DNA of 64,000 nucleotides from Gautieria morchelliformis (lineage: Eukaryota; Basidiomycota; Agaricomycetes; Gomphales; Gomphaceae), in assembly GCA_015179125.1 (NCBI GenBank), contig WHVA01000514.1, positions 1-64,000 of the forward strand, written 5' to 3'. The notes beneath the pieces were generated by a model that made no database searches, had not been told where the DNA came from, and saw only the letters and a program-made list of their open reading frames with translations. How positions within the stretch are numbered: position 1 is the stretch's first letter; each line of letters starts with the position of its first letter. A program made the translations under genes and the position numbers. Below are positions 45,376-56,789 of the stretch, piece by piece.

Positions 45376-47157
45376 ATGAATGACATTAGCGCAAGCTTTG
45401 GTGTGAGTGCTTGTGCATCGCTCCTGGGTCTAGGTTTCTTAGGTCACCTCTAATTTACAGGCAGTTCTCATTGGGCTTTTATTCTCCGCCTTTCTCTTTG
45501 GACTTCTTTCCTTGCAGTCCTACCTATATTACCGCACATGCTCCAATGATCTGGCCTTGATCAAGATTGTGGTAAGTATCCGGCTCCCACATGTGGCGGT
45601 CTTTTGAGCATAGCTGCTTGCAGATTGCAGTGCTATGGTACTAACTCCCGTTATCTGGAACTACCATAGACTCACTCTCTTCAGGATTCTTAACACCTCA
45701 AATTTATGTTTCATCAGCTACGCACAGTATCGCTATCTGGTCAGCAATTTTCTGCTGCCACAAGACGACAATGTTCGGACATGGTACATGCGTTTGTCAC
45801 TTGATGGTCAAGCGATTTGATGACTCTCCTTGTTTAACTAGGTCCCTTCTTGTGCCAATAGCGATTACTTCAGTGATCACGTTCATTGTTCAGAGGTTGG
45901 TGTTAAATCCACACGGTGAAAAAAAATATTTGTCCTAAGACTATTTTTTTCGGACCATAGCTTTTATGTCGAAAGAATATGGTTCCGTGAGCATTGGCAG
46001 TTATCGTCTGGGGTCAATTCTCATTGCATTGCAGTCAGCGGAAAGAATGTGCTTCTAATTGTCGGAATCACTCCTTTGATGGTCGCTCGTTTAGGTATGC
46101 TATTGCGGCTGTGTCAATCAAATAAGTAACGCTCTTTCCCGACAGCAATTGGCATCAGTGAGTTGCAATCGAGTCAGTCGTAGCCCTGATCATATTTAAA
46201 GCATCGCACAGCCGCATCTGTTATCGTGTAAGTTTTTGGTTTATCCTGTGCACTCTTTTTCAGAAACATATCCTTCAAACCTGCAGCACAAAAGTCGGAA
46301 GATATACTGAAGCTTTACGGCAAACGGTACCATTTCTCCCATCTATTGGTCTAGCAAACAGCTGAGTCAAGTACAGGGATGGCTGACTGGTTGCTTTGCA
46401 TCTGGACTCCCCTCTGACGTAGCCACAACTGCAACTCTGGCGTATTTATTTTACGGCAGCCGACCGCTAGTTCCTCAGTACTAGAGCATCCCCACCCTCA
46501 ACGAGTATGTTGCTGATCCCTGTTCGTTTTTAGGGGCTCCCTGATAGACACTTTGATGCTGTATATACTGCAGACCGGGTTACTTCCCTGGTAAGTGATT
46601 GCATTACCATTTGGTTTAGTAATCGGTTTTGAATGCTTTTGCTGCCATTAAGCGTGCTTTCTGTTGTGAATTTCATATGCGTATGTCCTCAGTTAGGTTG
46701 GATTCAATTTGACTGAGAAAATACAGTATGTCACCATGGAAAATACCCTCGTCTTCGTCGGCATTCACTTCGTAGTGGGAGAACGTGAGTGCTCCCAGAA
46801 TGTATTTTTCAATAGGAACCTCATATAACGCTTGCCGTGGAGTGTATACCAGTTCTATGCTTGTAATGTGGGGTGCTTCGGATTTCTTCGTTCGAGATCT
46901 CACACTCATGCAGATTAAACGACCCCGTGTCTCAGCGCGGTAGAGACATATTCACCACCTCTCCTCACACAGCCCTCGGATCCGGCACCACCAGTAGCGT
47001 AGCTTTAGGGAAGAGCGCCTTACGCACAGATATATCAGGTACCGACTCAACACAGTCATGCCAACGCCATCTCTCACAGATCACAACCGACACCTTCGGA
47101 TGCTTGGAGTTTCGGGTACAGATCTCACCTAACACTGTGAAGCTCCCCCGTTACTAA
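45376..47157 (+). CDS. DUF6534-type multi-pass membrane protein
   Basis: A membrane protein of unknown function, from a family common in basidiomycetes. ATG at 45,376 gives MNDISASFG, then after an intron AVLIGLLFSAFLFGLLSLQS followed by YLYYRT, and IAVLW joined to FLNTSNLCFISYAQYRYL. Later exons give LLVPIAITSVITFIVQ, FYVERIWFLSGKNVLLIVG, GWLTGCFASGLPSDVATTAT, GSLIDTLMLYILQTGLLPW and VTMENTLVFVGIHFVVGE, the expected seven or so membrane passes of the family. The C-terminal splice pattern is unclear: one frame reaches a stop at 46,941, another runs to 47,157 with a Ser/Thr-rich tail. At least one stop near 46,480 may need an intron or may mark decay. Exon limits should be treated as provisional. 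Confidence 0.6.
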
Positions 47158-48120
47158 TACCTCATATCCAGGGGAATCGTGCTCATAGTCCGTCGACTCC
47201 AGTTTACAACGCTTCAAACGTCGACAGTGATCCCTCGGGATCAGGCAGTGGCTCTGCAAAAAAAGGCCCGGGCACCCTCGCGCCGCTGCGTGAAGAGTCC
47301 AACCCCGCCCTCTCGATGTGCAGCGACTCGTTAGATTCACACTCAACAGACCCCAATCTGAGTCTGGACAGTGTCAGCACACAGGTGCGCTGGCATTTTC
47401 CTTGACTTGGCTGTATTGCCGTGCTGACGAGGTGCGACGGCACCAGTCAATGGAGAGACCTGGGCATGATTTGGGAGACATAGAGTGGAACGGGGATACG
47501 TTACTCTGGCAATTGGGGCAGTCTCCGCGGACTGTGGGTTAGAATTACGTGGTGGCCTGTTATTACGTATATAAGTATTTGCGTTCCGCTTTTCCACTGT
47601 TCCATCTGCCTCTCGGCTTCTGCTATGCCCCGCGGTGCCACTGGGCTTACTCTAGGTTTCCCCTCTGATGATGCTTTGCTACTAGCATCTGAACCGAGAG
47701 AGATAGGTTGGACCAGAAGGGGGACAACGAGATGTATACGCACGACACGAACGCACACAAATGCAATGTGCCCGATGATGGGCCTGACTCGCACACGGTC
47801 ATACAACGAGAGTAATGCTGATATTACTAGGGTGTGATACTCGGCCGCGAAATACATACTGCCAGCTAAATGACTTGCAGTTCCACATGTCAAATTCGCA
47901 GTGTATGTCATGCTCTTTCAGAAAAATTGAGCTAGGTTCTTTCATGTTTTTCAAGATTCTCGCTGGGGACATGAACGCTTACTAAGAGAATTTGAATTTG
48001 CATTCCCCGATCCACCAGATCTCACACCACTCCGGTGAGATCCTCGGCTTCATAATTCGCCTAAAGACATCCGTTCTCACGCTGTTACTCAGCTTCGCAA
48101 CCACTGCGACCTGTCTTCAA
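47158..48120. other. Intergenic, no gene supported
   Basis: Short frames (for example 47,625-47,837 plus, 47,501-47,911 minus) show no domain. This stretch is probably the promoter region of the F-box gene and the 3' flank of the DUF6534 gene. Confidence 0.45.
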
Positions 48121-50011
48121 ATGCCACCTTCACTCGACACTATCCCTCTGGAAGTTCTCGAGCGTATCGCGTCCTTCGTGGCATGGCACCAGTTCACCGG
48201 GCCCCCTAAAGACCTCGCGTCCCTCTGTCTCACCTGCAAACACATTCATGACTCGTTGTCTTTCTCGCGCAACCCCCCGCTCTACGCCTCACTCTTTAGA
48301 TACAAGTTTGATATCGCCGCACCACGTCGTCGACTGAGCTCCGAGTATACGTCTGCGCAGTGTCTGGCAGGCGAATTCCGCAGACGTTTCGAAGCTATGG
48401 CGCGGATACGAAGGGGAGTAGGTAGTCATTCCATGCCAGCCCACGTCGACCGCCAGCATGATCTCTGGATGGCAGTACTCATGATGCTCGAGGTGCGCGC
48501 CAAGTATGCCTGACGAATGCAGACGTGTTTATCCCCATGTTCGTAGAATGACGGAAAGAACGCCATCCAACTCAGAACATTTGGAAGGGTCCAAGACTGG
48601 TTACAGGCCTACTTCCTCGAGCCTCCCGGAGGATCGTACATCCACCATGATATGCAAGTGAGAAGTTGGCCTCGAGACAACATCGATAACAAGCTGGCTC
48701 TCTGGTTGCTCTCTCTCTTAGGTACGTCGCCCCATTACCCTACCTTTGTGCCGGTACGCATATACCCATACCTGTTTCAGACGCAGACAAAACGACAACC
48801 CCAAGCGATCTGTATACCGAACTATTACGCAGTTACGCTATCGGTGCGAATAGAGTCAGTTTTTTTCATTCATGCTGACTTCAGTGCCGTGTCTGAGAAG
48901 GATATCATCAGTATCCCCTGACCGCCACCTCGTGGATCCAGTTCTCGCTTCCCGACCGTACCCAACGCGGAACACCTTATCGTCACTTTAGTCGTCAATT
49001 ATACCTTACTCCGCCTGCCACTGCCATATCGGCAGTTTCAGGATACATCGCACGCCTTAGAGAGCCTGAATCTACCATATTCGCTTCAACCAACCAGGTG
49101 AATTCCGAATCCCATGGCCTTACCTCCCACCGGGAAGCAGACTGGGGATCAATCCAAGGCTCTTCAAGCCAACGCTGGGATTGCGTTTGGGAGCGCTGCA
49201 TTGGTTTCGGTCTTGATGGGGCTTGCGTGGATCCCACAAATGGTCTAGCACGATACTATCGTCCAGGGAGCCTCGAAGGCTCCTGGGAGGGCTTATTCAC
49301 AGTTAGAATCCCATCCCTCCACATGCCTTTTTTTATTTTTAACTTTTGACAGTATGCAGAGTTTGGTGTATACGCCGCCATGTTGTCTGGCGAACCGCCA
49401 CATTGCGTCACCGAAGGGACGATAGGCCACCATCCGCAGGTCTGGAAAGTTCGCGAGTACCACTTGTACGCTTCTTCGACGTCGCTGTCAGACAATCATG
49501 TCCTCCCACCTGGTGCCGCAGCTCATGCTTTCTTCCCTTTATCATCTCTCGTCGAGGAACATGACCAATATGCCGTGTTTACTCACTCTTCCCAGAGCAC
49601 AATCTATCAGCGAGCTCAAGTAACGGGCGATAACTCTGATCGGGGCACACTTCGTGACGTTATCCTATTGGGCGAAGTACATCTTTCCAGATTATTTAAT
49701 TCATCCATCTATTTACATTTTGCGCAGGGACATTCAGCCTGGGGTTCGTTCAACCTTCGCGGTCGCGTCAGACCGGCCGACGCTTTCATAACGGTTTTAA
49801 AGGAATATGTAAGTAAGCCTTTCCTTGATGTCAGGTGCATGGCTTATAGGTCCGTCATCGGCGACAGAGCGGACCAGAGGACCGGGGAAAGTGGCTTTAT
49901 AGAGGCTACCTTTTTGGAGACAGATTCGTTGGAAGATGGAGGGATGTGTTGACGCCCGTGAGTATGGTGGGCTATGAAGGGGGCTTTGATCTCGCACAAC
50001 GCGAGGCCTGA
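48121..50011 (+). CDS. F-box domain protein
   Basis: Probably a substrate adaptor of an SCF ubiquitin ligase. The ATG at 48,121 directly precedes the F-box (PSLDTIPLEVLERIASFVAW, then LASLCLTCKHIHDSL). An in-frame upstream ATG at 47,992 would add a hydrophobic lead I consider untranslated. Further exons give NAIQLRTFGRVQDWLQAYFL, ADKTTTPSDLYTELLRSYAI, QYPLTATSWIQFSLPDRTQ, YYRPGSLEGSWEGLFT, a short exon YAEFGVYAAMLSGEPPHCV with QVWKVREYHLY, GHSAWGSFNLRGRVRPADAF and KWLYRGYLFGDRFVGRWRD, ending GYEGGFDLAQREA and TGA at 50,009-50,011. The C-terminal half (GSWEG, REYHL, GHSAWG, RGRVRP, RGY) is a conserved block of an agaricomycete F-box subfamily. About eight introns of 45-80 bp. No lesion noted. 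Confidence 0.85.
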
Positions 50012-50165
50012 GCTGTTAAAAGGGCTTGGCGTTATCGATAATGCTGATGCTCTTAAAATGCGAGCCGTAGAATTGTTAGACACGTCGACGGGTGGTTTAC
50101 AGTAATCACACTTGTTGATTTATCGCTATATTACATAACCTAGACTTCATACGCTACTGGGTGTC

Positions 50166-52274
50166 CTACAGACCCAACGCATCCGCCCACGGAAACGCAA
50201 CCTCCTCGGGATGCACGACGATGATGCGTCTCTGGGTGAAATTTTCGACATCGTACCTGCCGAAGCCGCTCCTACCCCTACAATAAACAGTTAAGGGTTA
50301 GCCACCCAAGCTACTACTAATAGTCTAATAACAAACTACGTACCCGGTACCGTGGATTTCGATGCTGGGCTCTGGGTGCATTGTGGCTCCTGTATGTATG
50401 TATGCCGGTCAGGGCTGATTTCAAGGGTGTCAGGTGTGTGTGGAGCTCACCGTTGATCATGACGGATCCTGGAGCAGCGTAAGTGAGACCGGAAAGGCAG
50501 ATGGTAATGTGACGGGTCGTAACTCACCCGTTCGAATTCGAGACGCAATCTCGATACCGTGTATGCTGTTCGTCCAGAGCGAACTTGTCAATTCAAACGC
50601 CGTATCGTTCGCCAATTCCACTGCCTCATCAACAGTATCGCACACCGTGATGCCAAGCACTTGTGCCAGTATTAGTTAAGGCTCCACGTATTACTTTGAA
50701 AATGCGGAGACGTACCCGGGCCAAACGTTTCGTCGTCCCAAGCACGCATTCCGGGTTTGTAGCCGAGCACGATGTGCGGCTGCACATACGGCCCGTTGTG
50801 TTCCAGATCCCCCACGAGGACTTGCGCGCCCTCGCTCTTGGCATCTTTCACCATCGAGACAATGCGTTCTGCCGAGGATGCAGAGACCACGCCTGGAAGG
50901 TTCGCATCGGAGCCGTCCGGGCCGGCCTTGAGTTTCTTTGCGAGGGCGGTGAGTTCTGAGATCAAGGCCTCGGATGCGCCACGCTGTACGATTACTCTTT
51001 CGGACGACATGCATATCTACTTCGCACATCAGCGATACGCATTGAACAGAGACAAACCACGGAGAGAATAACAAACCTGTCCCGCATAGAGCATTGCACC
51101 GAAAATAATACCTCTGGCAGCTAGCTTGACATTGGCATCATTCAATACCTTTCCGAAGATTAGACATAGTAAACGCCAACGAGCCAATGATGCTCACGAT
51201 TGCGGCGGCCTTCCCGCCCAATTCCATGACGCATGGTTTGAGATGTCTGCCTGCCTCCGCAGCGAGGATCCTACCAACACGATCTCCCCCGGTAAACTGT
51301 TGAAACAGAAATCTTAAATCCCACGGGGATGGGTTGACTGAAAAAACGTTACATTGACATGGCGGATGATCGGGTTTGCGATCATCTCAGGGACGAGCAC
51401 AGGCGTGCTCTGTAGTGACATGTGAAGGAGGTTGATGACGCCATTGGGGAGACCAGCCTGAAAGGAACGGAATGAGATTTCGAGCATCATGGAAGAGTCG
51501 GATAGCAACGTACCTCGTGCAAAGCTTCGCGGGAGACGTGTGAATAATATGGGGAGGATTCGATGGAAAGCTGAGCGCGCACCGTCTACATATATCTCGT
51601 GAGTCCTCGGACAGACCTCAGATGCCTTGAACACTACAGTGTTGCCGCATATTAAAGGGATTGCGGTCGCTCTAGCCGCCAAATTCACAGGCGAATTCCA
51701 GGGGGCGATGCCAAGGACCTATTTTGCGGTATGAAAGGAGTACCTGATGAGCAGACGAGGCTGCAAGACGTACGACTCCAAAGGGCCGCCGTTGGACGAG
51801 GACTGTTGCACCAGGGACTCTTCCTGAGGGAAAGGTCTCACCAACATCTCCCGCTCGTGCAGCAGCTACATACACACGCAGCGCATTGTCATGACTTCCA
51901 CATGAGAACTTTAAGATTGCTTTCATACCTTCTCTGAGCTGTGTTGCTGCAGCATGCGCCTCAAAAGCGCCCGCCATATGGACATACCCGACTTCCTGCG
52001 CAACAGCCTCCACCAGCCTCTGCACATATGTCTCAGATTCGAGGAGGTCCGCGGCCTTGTTCAGGATCTTCCGCTTCTCGCCTGCGAAGACGCGCTCCCA
52101 GGCTGGGAACGCGGCGCTCGCAGCCTGCATGGCCTCCCGGACATCGGCTGAAGACGCGGACTCGACATGGCCCGTGTGCTGCTTAGTGCCCGGGGCGTAT
52201 GTGTCGAATGTCTCGCCAGAGCTGGAGAGGCGTTTCTGGCCGTTGATGAAAAGGTGGACGTGATGAGGAGACAT
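50166..52274 (-). CDS. Aldehyde dehydrogenase, second full-length gene
   Basis: Same subgroup as the 22-24 kb gene but clearly diverged. ATG at 52,272-52,274 gives MSPHHVHLFINGQKRLSSSG. Exons then supply ADVREAMQAASAAFPAWERV, AAARAGDVGETFPSG, a join of VLVQRRPFGV to [59 protein letters not shown], the catalytic glutamate in CVMELGGKAAAIV, and AGQ joined to ICMSSERVIVQ with the catalytic cysteine (near 51,008). DDETFGP, VLGITVCDTVDEAVELAND and GFGRYDVENFTQRRIIVV close the protein, with the stop TAG at 50,166-50,168. At least nine introns. No disabling change was seen. Substrate unknown, an aromatic aldehyde being the family-based guess. It is convergent with the F-box gene, 154 bp apart. Confidence 0.87.
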
Positions 52275-52589
52275 GGTTGGCTGGGAGGTGCGCGGGCATC
52301 ATATATAGAACGGTGAGCTATATTAGACTGTTTTTACTACCAATAGACACCGATTCAGTTGAGCTAATATCTCGATTGTGGTAGATTCATTATGTAATAT
52401 ACATTGCCGCTATGCCGCAGAATGCAGGTGACTGAGTGGCTGACCCCGGACAGACGGCCGTCCCTAATGCGGTCACTCCGTTTGATGCCTATTTGGGCAC
52501 CACCTCCCGCGACATCCCACGCCTGCACCATCCAGCTCCCCGACAGTGCACCGAGCGAGGGCGAGGACCCTGGACGCGCCGTGGCGAAT

Positions 52590-53372
52590 GCACGCCACTC
52601 CTCGCACCTCCCGAATCAGAGCTCGCACACGCCGCCCGTCTGCGCCGACGAGCGCGTACACGCCCACAAGGCCCGCACGGCCATGACGCACGCTGAGCGG
52701 TGCGTGTCCGGCGCACCCGCTTTATTCCCTTGGCTAACCCTCCTCATCTTGCCCGAGTTTTTTGGCCTTGCGCCCACTCCTCCTTCACTGCCGATACGTC
52801 GACCACGTCCTCCCCTCCGCCCCGTGGGTCATAGACCCCGGCTTCATCGCCGAACTTCAGATCGATTATGTCGCACAGGACGATGCGTGCTATGCCGCGG
52901 GCTCGACGGAGGATGTATATGCGTATGTCAAGCGTTGGGCAAGGCGAGTTTGGTGTTGCGTGTTTCCTGGCTTTTTAAAAAATTTCTTCATCCCCTCGTC
53001 CTCCTTTACCTTCACATACCTCCTTTCCCCGTTTCTTACATTATCTCTTACATTCTCTACCTGTCTTTTATTCTCCCGCTTTCATCCCCCTCGTCGTCAC
53101 ATCTCCCTTCCATTTACTCCTTCTCTTTCCTCCCTTTCCTGTCCTTCTCTTGTACCTCCCTTTCATGCCCTTATCTCGTCTCATCCATCTCCTCCCCCTT
53201 CATCACATCCCCCCCCCCTTTCTCCCCCAGGCAAATTCATCCCCACGCGCCCATCCCGCACATCTGGACCCCCGACCGCCTTGGAGTGCATCGAACCTAA
53301 TAACCTAATACATGCGCGGCGCGTTTGATGCCACGTTGAGAAAGATTTGGCGGAGCTTACGGCGCAGAGTAA
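52590..53372 (+). pseudogene. Ethanolamine-phosphate cytidylyltransferase relic
   Basis: Functional relatives make CDP-ethanolamine for phosphatidylethanolamine synthesis (Kennedy pathway). Pieces recognisable in different frames are CADERVHAHKARTAMTHAERC (52,655-52,710), CRYVDHVLPSAPWVIDPGF followed by IDYVAQDDACYAAGSTEDVY and AYVKR (52,790-52,945), a long pyrimidine-rich intron-like stretch ending ctcccccag, GKFIPTR with RTSG (53,230-53,260), and YMRGAFDATLRKI (53,312-53,350). These are the central linker and second-domain start of the enzyme in the right order. The N-terminal nucleotide-binding HxGH region and everything after the second domain start are absent or unrecognisable, with frameshifts in between, so this is a degraded partial copy, presumably of a gene elsewhere. 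Confidence 0.65.
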
Positions 53373-54212
53373 GTATGGGGAGGCGAGTGGCGGCGTGCGC
53401 AGAGCGGGAAAGCGGGGGCGCAGAATCAGACGGCAGCGCATGAGGGCGCCGAAGCACACGATAACACTCTACCCCTCCCCCCCCTCCTCGCAGCCCTAGA
53501 CGTTGCGTGCATCGTCTAGCAACTTGAACGTCCTTCATGCATCGTTGCGCGCTTCACGTTTCATCCACCCTTCAGGCAGTGCATCGGCATCAGGGCAGTA
53601 TGGGTTGGTGGGTTCTTTATGAGCTTGTTTAGTGGGGGTTTTCGTAAGAGTTTCGATGGCTTCATGCATGTGGTTTGCGGGTGTGTGAGCTTGGTCCGTG
53701 GGAGATTGCGTTTTTTTTTCATACGTTAGTGTGCAAGGAGGGGGGACGTGTTGGCATCCGCGTTGAACGCTCCACGCAGACATAACGCCCTGTTCACCTT
53801 CTTGCAGCGGGTCGATCGTGACTAAAAGACCCTCCTTCACGCAGCTAGCCAGCCCCCCATACATCCCTCCGTACGATGCACGCTGTGCACTAGATTTCTC
53901 CTCTGTTCCATTTAGTTCTGGCTTGGGGCAATACATCATCGTGCTCTGCGATACAACAGTCAACGTAGCACCACCGTTCAGAGAGCCGTTCTATAGAGGC
54001 TGCCTGCCCGTGCCAGAATCCTCAATCTTAGAGCCGAAGCGCAGAATTTGAGAGTTCAAATTTCAACGTTTGTTCCTGCTCTTCATTTATTTTCAGTTAT
54101 TTACATATCTCACTACCCGAGGCTGCGCCTTGGCTCATTCCCACGTCAGTGCACGGTTCTCGCCGCAGTTGCCAGTTCTCTACTGCCCCCTTCTTTCCCA
54201 CAGACCACTGGC
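53373..54212. other. Intergenic 5' of the NLR-like gene
   Basis: No gene is supported. A minus frame at 53,535-53,963 has no domain. A C-run at about 53,470-53,490 and a T-run at 53,710-53,719 are present. Confidence 0.4.
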
Positions 54213-56789
54213 ATGACCTCCAACAAGGACCACAGCGATCAGGGCGCCGGCATTAGGTTGCTTTCACTCGGTAATGTCTTCATGCTTGTTATGTGACCAC
54301 CTTCTGACTCCCTCAGCAGATGGCGGGGGCATCCGTGGCTTGTCCGAACTCATCATCCTGCAAGAAATCATGCAAAGAATCCAGCGCGAAGAAGGGCGAC
54401 CCACGACGCCCCTTCCTTGCGAATATTTCGACTTAATCTGCGGCACGAGTACAGGCGGGTGAGTTACTTTATTCTCGATCGCCGTCGCTCTCTCTAATAC
54501 GTTCCATGCAGGCTCATAGCGCTCATGCTGGGCCGCCTGCGCCTGTCCGTAGATAAAGCGATCAAAGCCTATGGCACATTCGCCTCACAAGTGTTCTCGA
54601 ATAAGAAACCATTTTGGAAGGATGGAATGTTCAAGGCTAGCAATTTGGAGAACGCTATCAAGGCAATCGTCCAGGATTCGACTGGTGACCCTAACGCACG
54701 CATGTTCGATCCAAGACCAAGCAGCGAAGTATGCAAAACGTATGTTCGCGTTGCTGCTTCGTCTTGACTAGGTACATGGCTGACCGTTACCTAGTTTCGT
54801 CTGCGCGATGCCCGCAAATAACATGAGTACACCCCGCCTCTTCCGTACGTACACTGTAGACAAGTACGAATCATTCGACTGTGCTATATGGGAGGCCGCC
54901 CGTGCTACGACTGCCGCTCCTACCTTTTTCAAACGGATTTTCATTGGCATACCACCTATGGATGAGCCCTTTGTTGATGCCGGCCTGGGTTGCAATAATC
55001 CTATCAAACAAATTCTCAACGAAGCAGAACATATATTTCTGCACCAACATATTGCATGCATCATCAGTATCGGCACTGGATACATCACCACTGCCGGCCT
55101 GCCGGCACCTAGTCTGCTTAACAATGTCATACCATTAGGTGTAGCCGAGGTATTGAAGAAGATCACCATGGAATGTGAGGCAACAGCAGAGGAAACTGAG
55201 TGACACTTCAGATTTGCACCGAATGTCTACTTCCGGTTCAATGTGGAACATGGATTACAGAGTATCACACTGGCACAGTGGGAAAGGTTATCTGAGGTGA
55301 CGACACACACATTGCAGCATCTTCGGCGGGGAAAAGTAGATGAGATGGTAACTGCTGCTGTCATTGTTCTCAGGGAGCGGCGGCAAGCAATAGCTGTCAC
55401 ACAACTGAGTGCGTCCAACTTGCAATGCCCTGCAGCTGATGACATATATTTTATGGTAGGCATTGTAGGCCCAAGCACTGGCGGTGAGCTCTTGGGTGAA
55501 GATAGAGCACCCCGTAGGACTTGTCCTCCACCAACAAGCAACTTTACTGGAAGAGTTGATATCCTTTTGCAACTTGAGGGATACTTCTTCTCAGACAAGG
55601 CATTCACTGCTAAGGAGGAACAGCATGTCTTTGTCTTGCATGGGGTTGGTGGGGCAGGAAAAACACAGATTGCATTGAAATTCATTGATAAGTTTTATCA
55701 ACGGTGGAGTAGTTTACTCAAGTCTCTTATGTTTGGACTAACCTGTTTTATATTAGTTTCTGGAGCGTCTATCACATTGGTGCAAGTAGCATGTCCACTA
55801 TAGAGTCTGGCCTTGAGGGCATTGCTCGGGAGGAGAGTAGTGGCAAGACTGCCAAGGATGCTCTTCTCTGGCTTTCTGGACAATGCAAAGGGTGGCTGCT
55901 CTTCCTGGACAATGCTGATGACCGAGACATAAACCTAGAAAGTACTTCCCAGCATGCAAGCATGGAAACATCATTGTGACAAGTCGCAATGTGGAGTGTT
56001 GTGTGCATGCACCCACCTCCAACTGTCATGTGTCAGGCATGAATCCTGGTGAAGCAATTCATTTGCTCCTCATGCTCTCAATAGCCGAAGATTCCCCAAA
56101 GAACCATGGCTTTGCATCTCTGATTGCCAAAGAACTTGGCTATCTTGCCCTGGCCATTGTACAAGCAGGTGTTTATATCTCAAAGGGATGTAGCTTAGAT
56201 GAATACCTGAAGATGTGCCAGAAAGATCGGGCCCAGCTTATGAGCAAGCACCCTGTACAGATGATAGATGGTTATCAGTGGACAGTTTATACCATATGGG
56301 AAATTAGCTTTAAAAAGCTAAGTCCCATAGTGGCAAGCCTGATACACTTGTGTGCATTTCTGCATTATAGGGGTATCTCTGAGAGCATATTTCAAAAGGC
56401 AGCTCTCATGGATGCAGATGGGCCATTTGATGATGCAAAACGGTTTCTGCATAACTTTCAAACCACAGATGGTAGCTGGAGTTCCTTCCAATTTTATGAG
56501 GTCATTAATGAATTAGCCTCTTACTTCCTGATTAGTATTGATGAGGATGACAATACATTTTTCCTTCATCCACTAGTACATACTTGGATTAGGGAAAGAC
56601 TGGAGGTGATAGACCAGAAGTATAACCAAGGGTGCATAATGCAGATACTAGCACTTTCTGTCTCATATAGAGATAGTACAGAGGATTATGCTTTTAGGAG
56701 AACTCTCCTGCCTCATATGAATGAGCTACCTATAAAAGGTGTAGATTCAACCCTGGCACACAGATTTGCAAAAGTGTTCCATGAGGCAG

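Noticed and set aside
47625..47837. 70-codon frame upstream of the F-box gene
   Set aside because: No recognisable domain and basic, low-information composition; coding cannot be supported.
52473..52716. Antisense frames over the cytidylyltransferase relic
   Set aside because: GC-rich shadow frames; plus-strand fragments match the enzyme instead.
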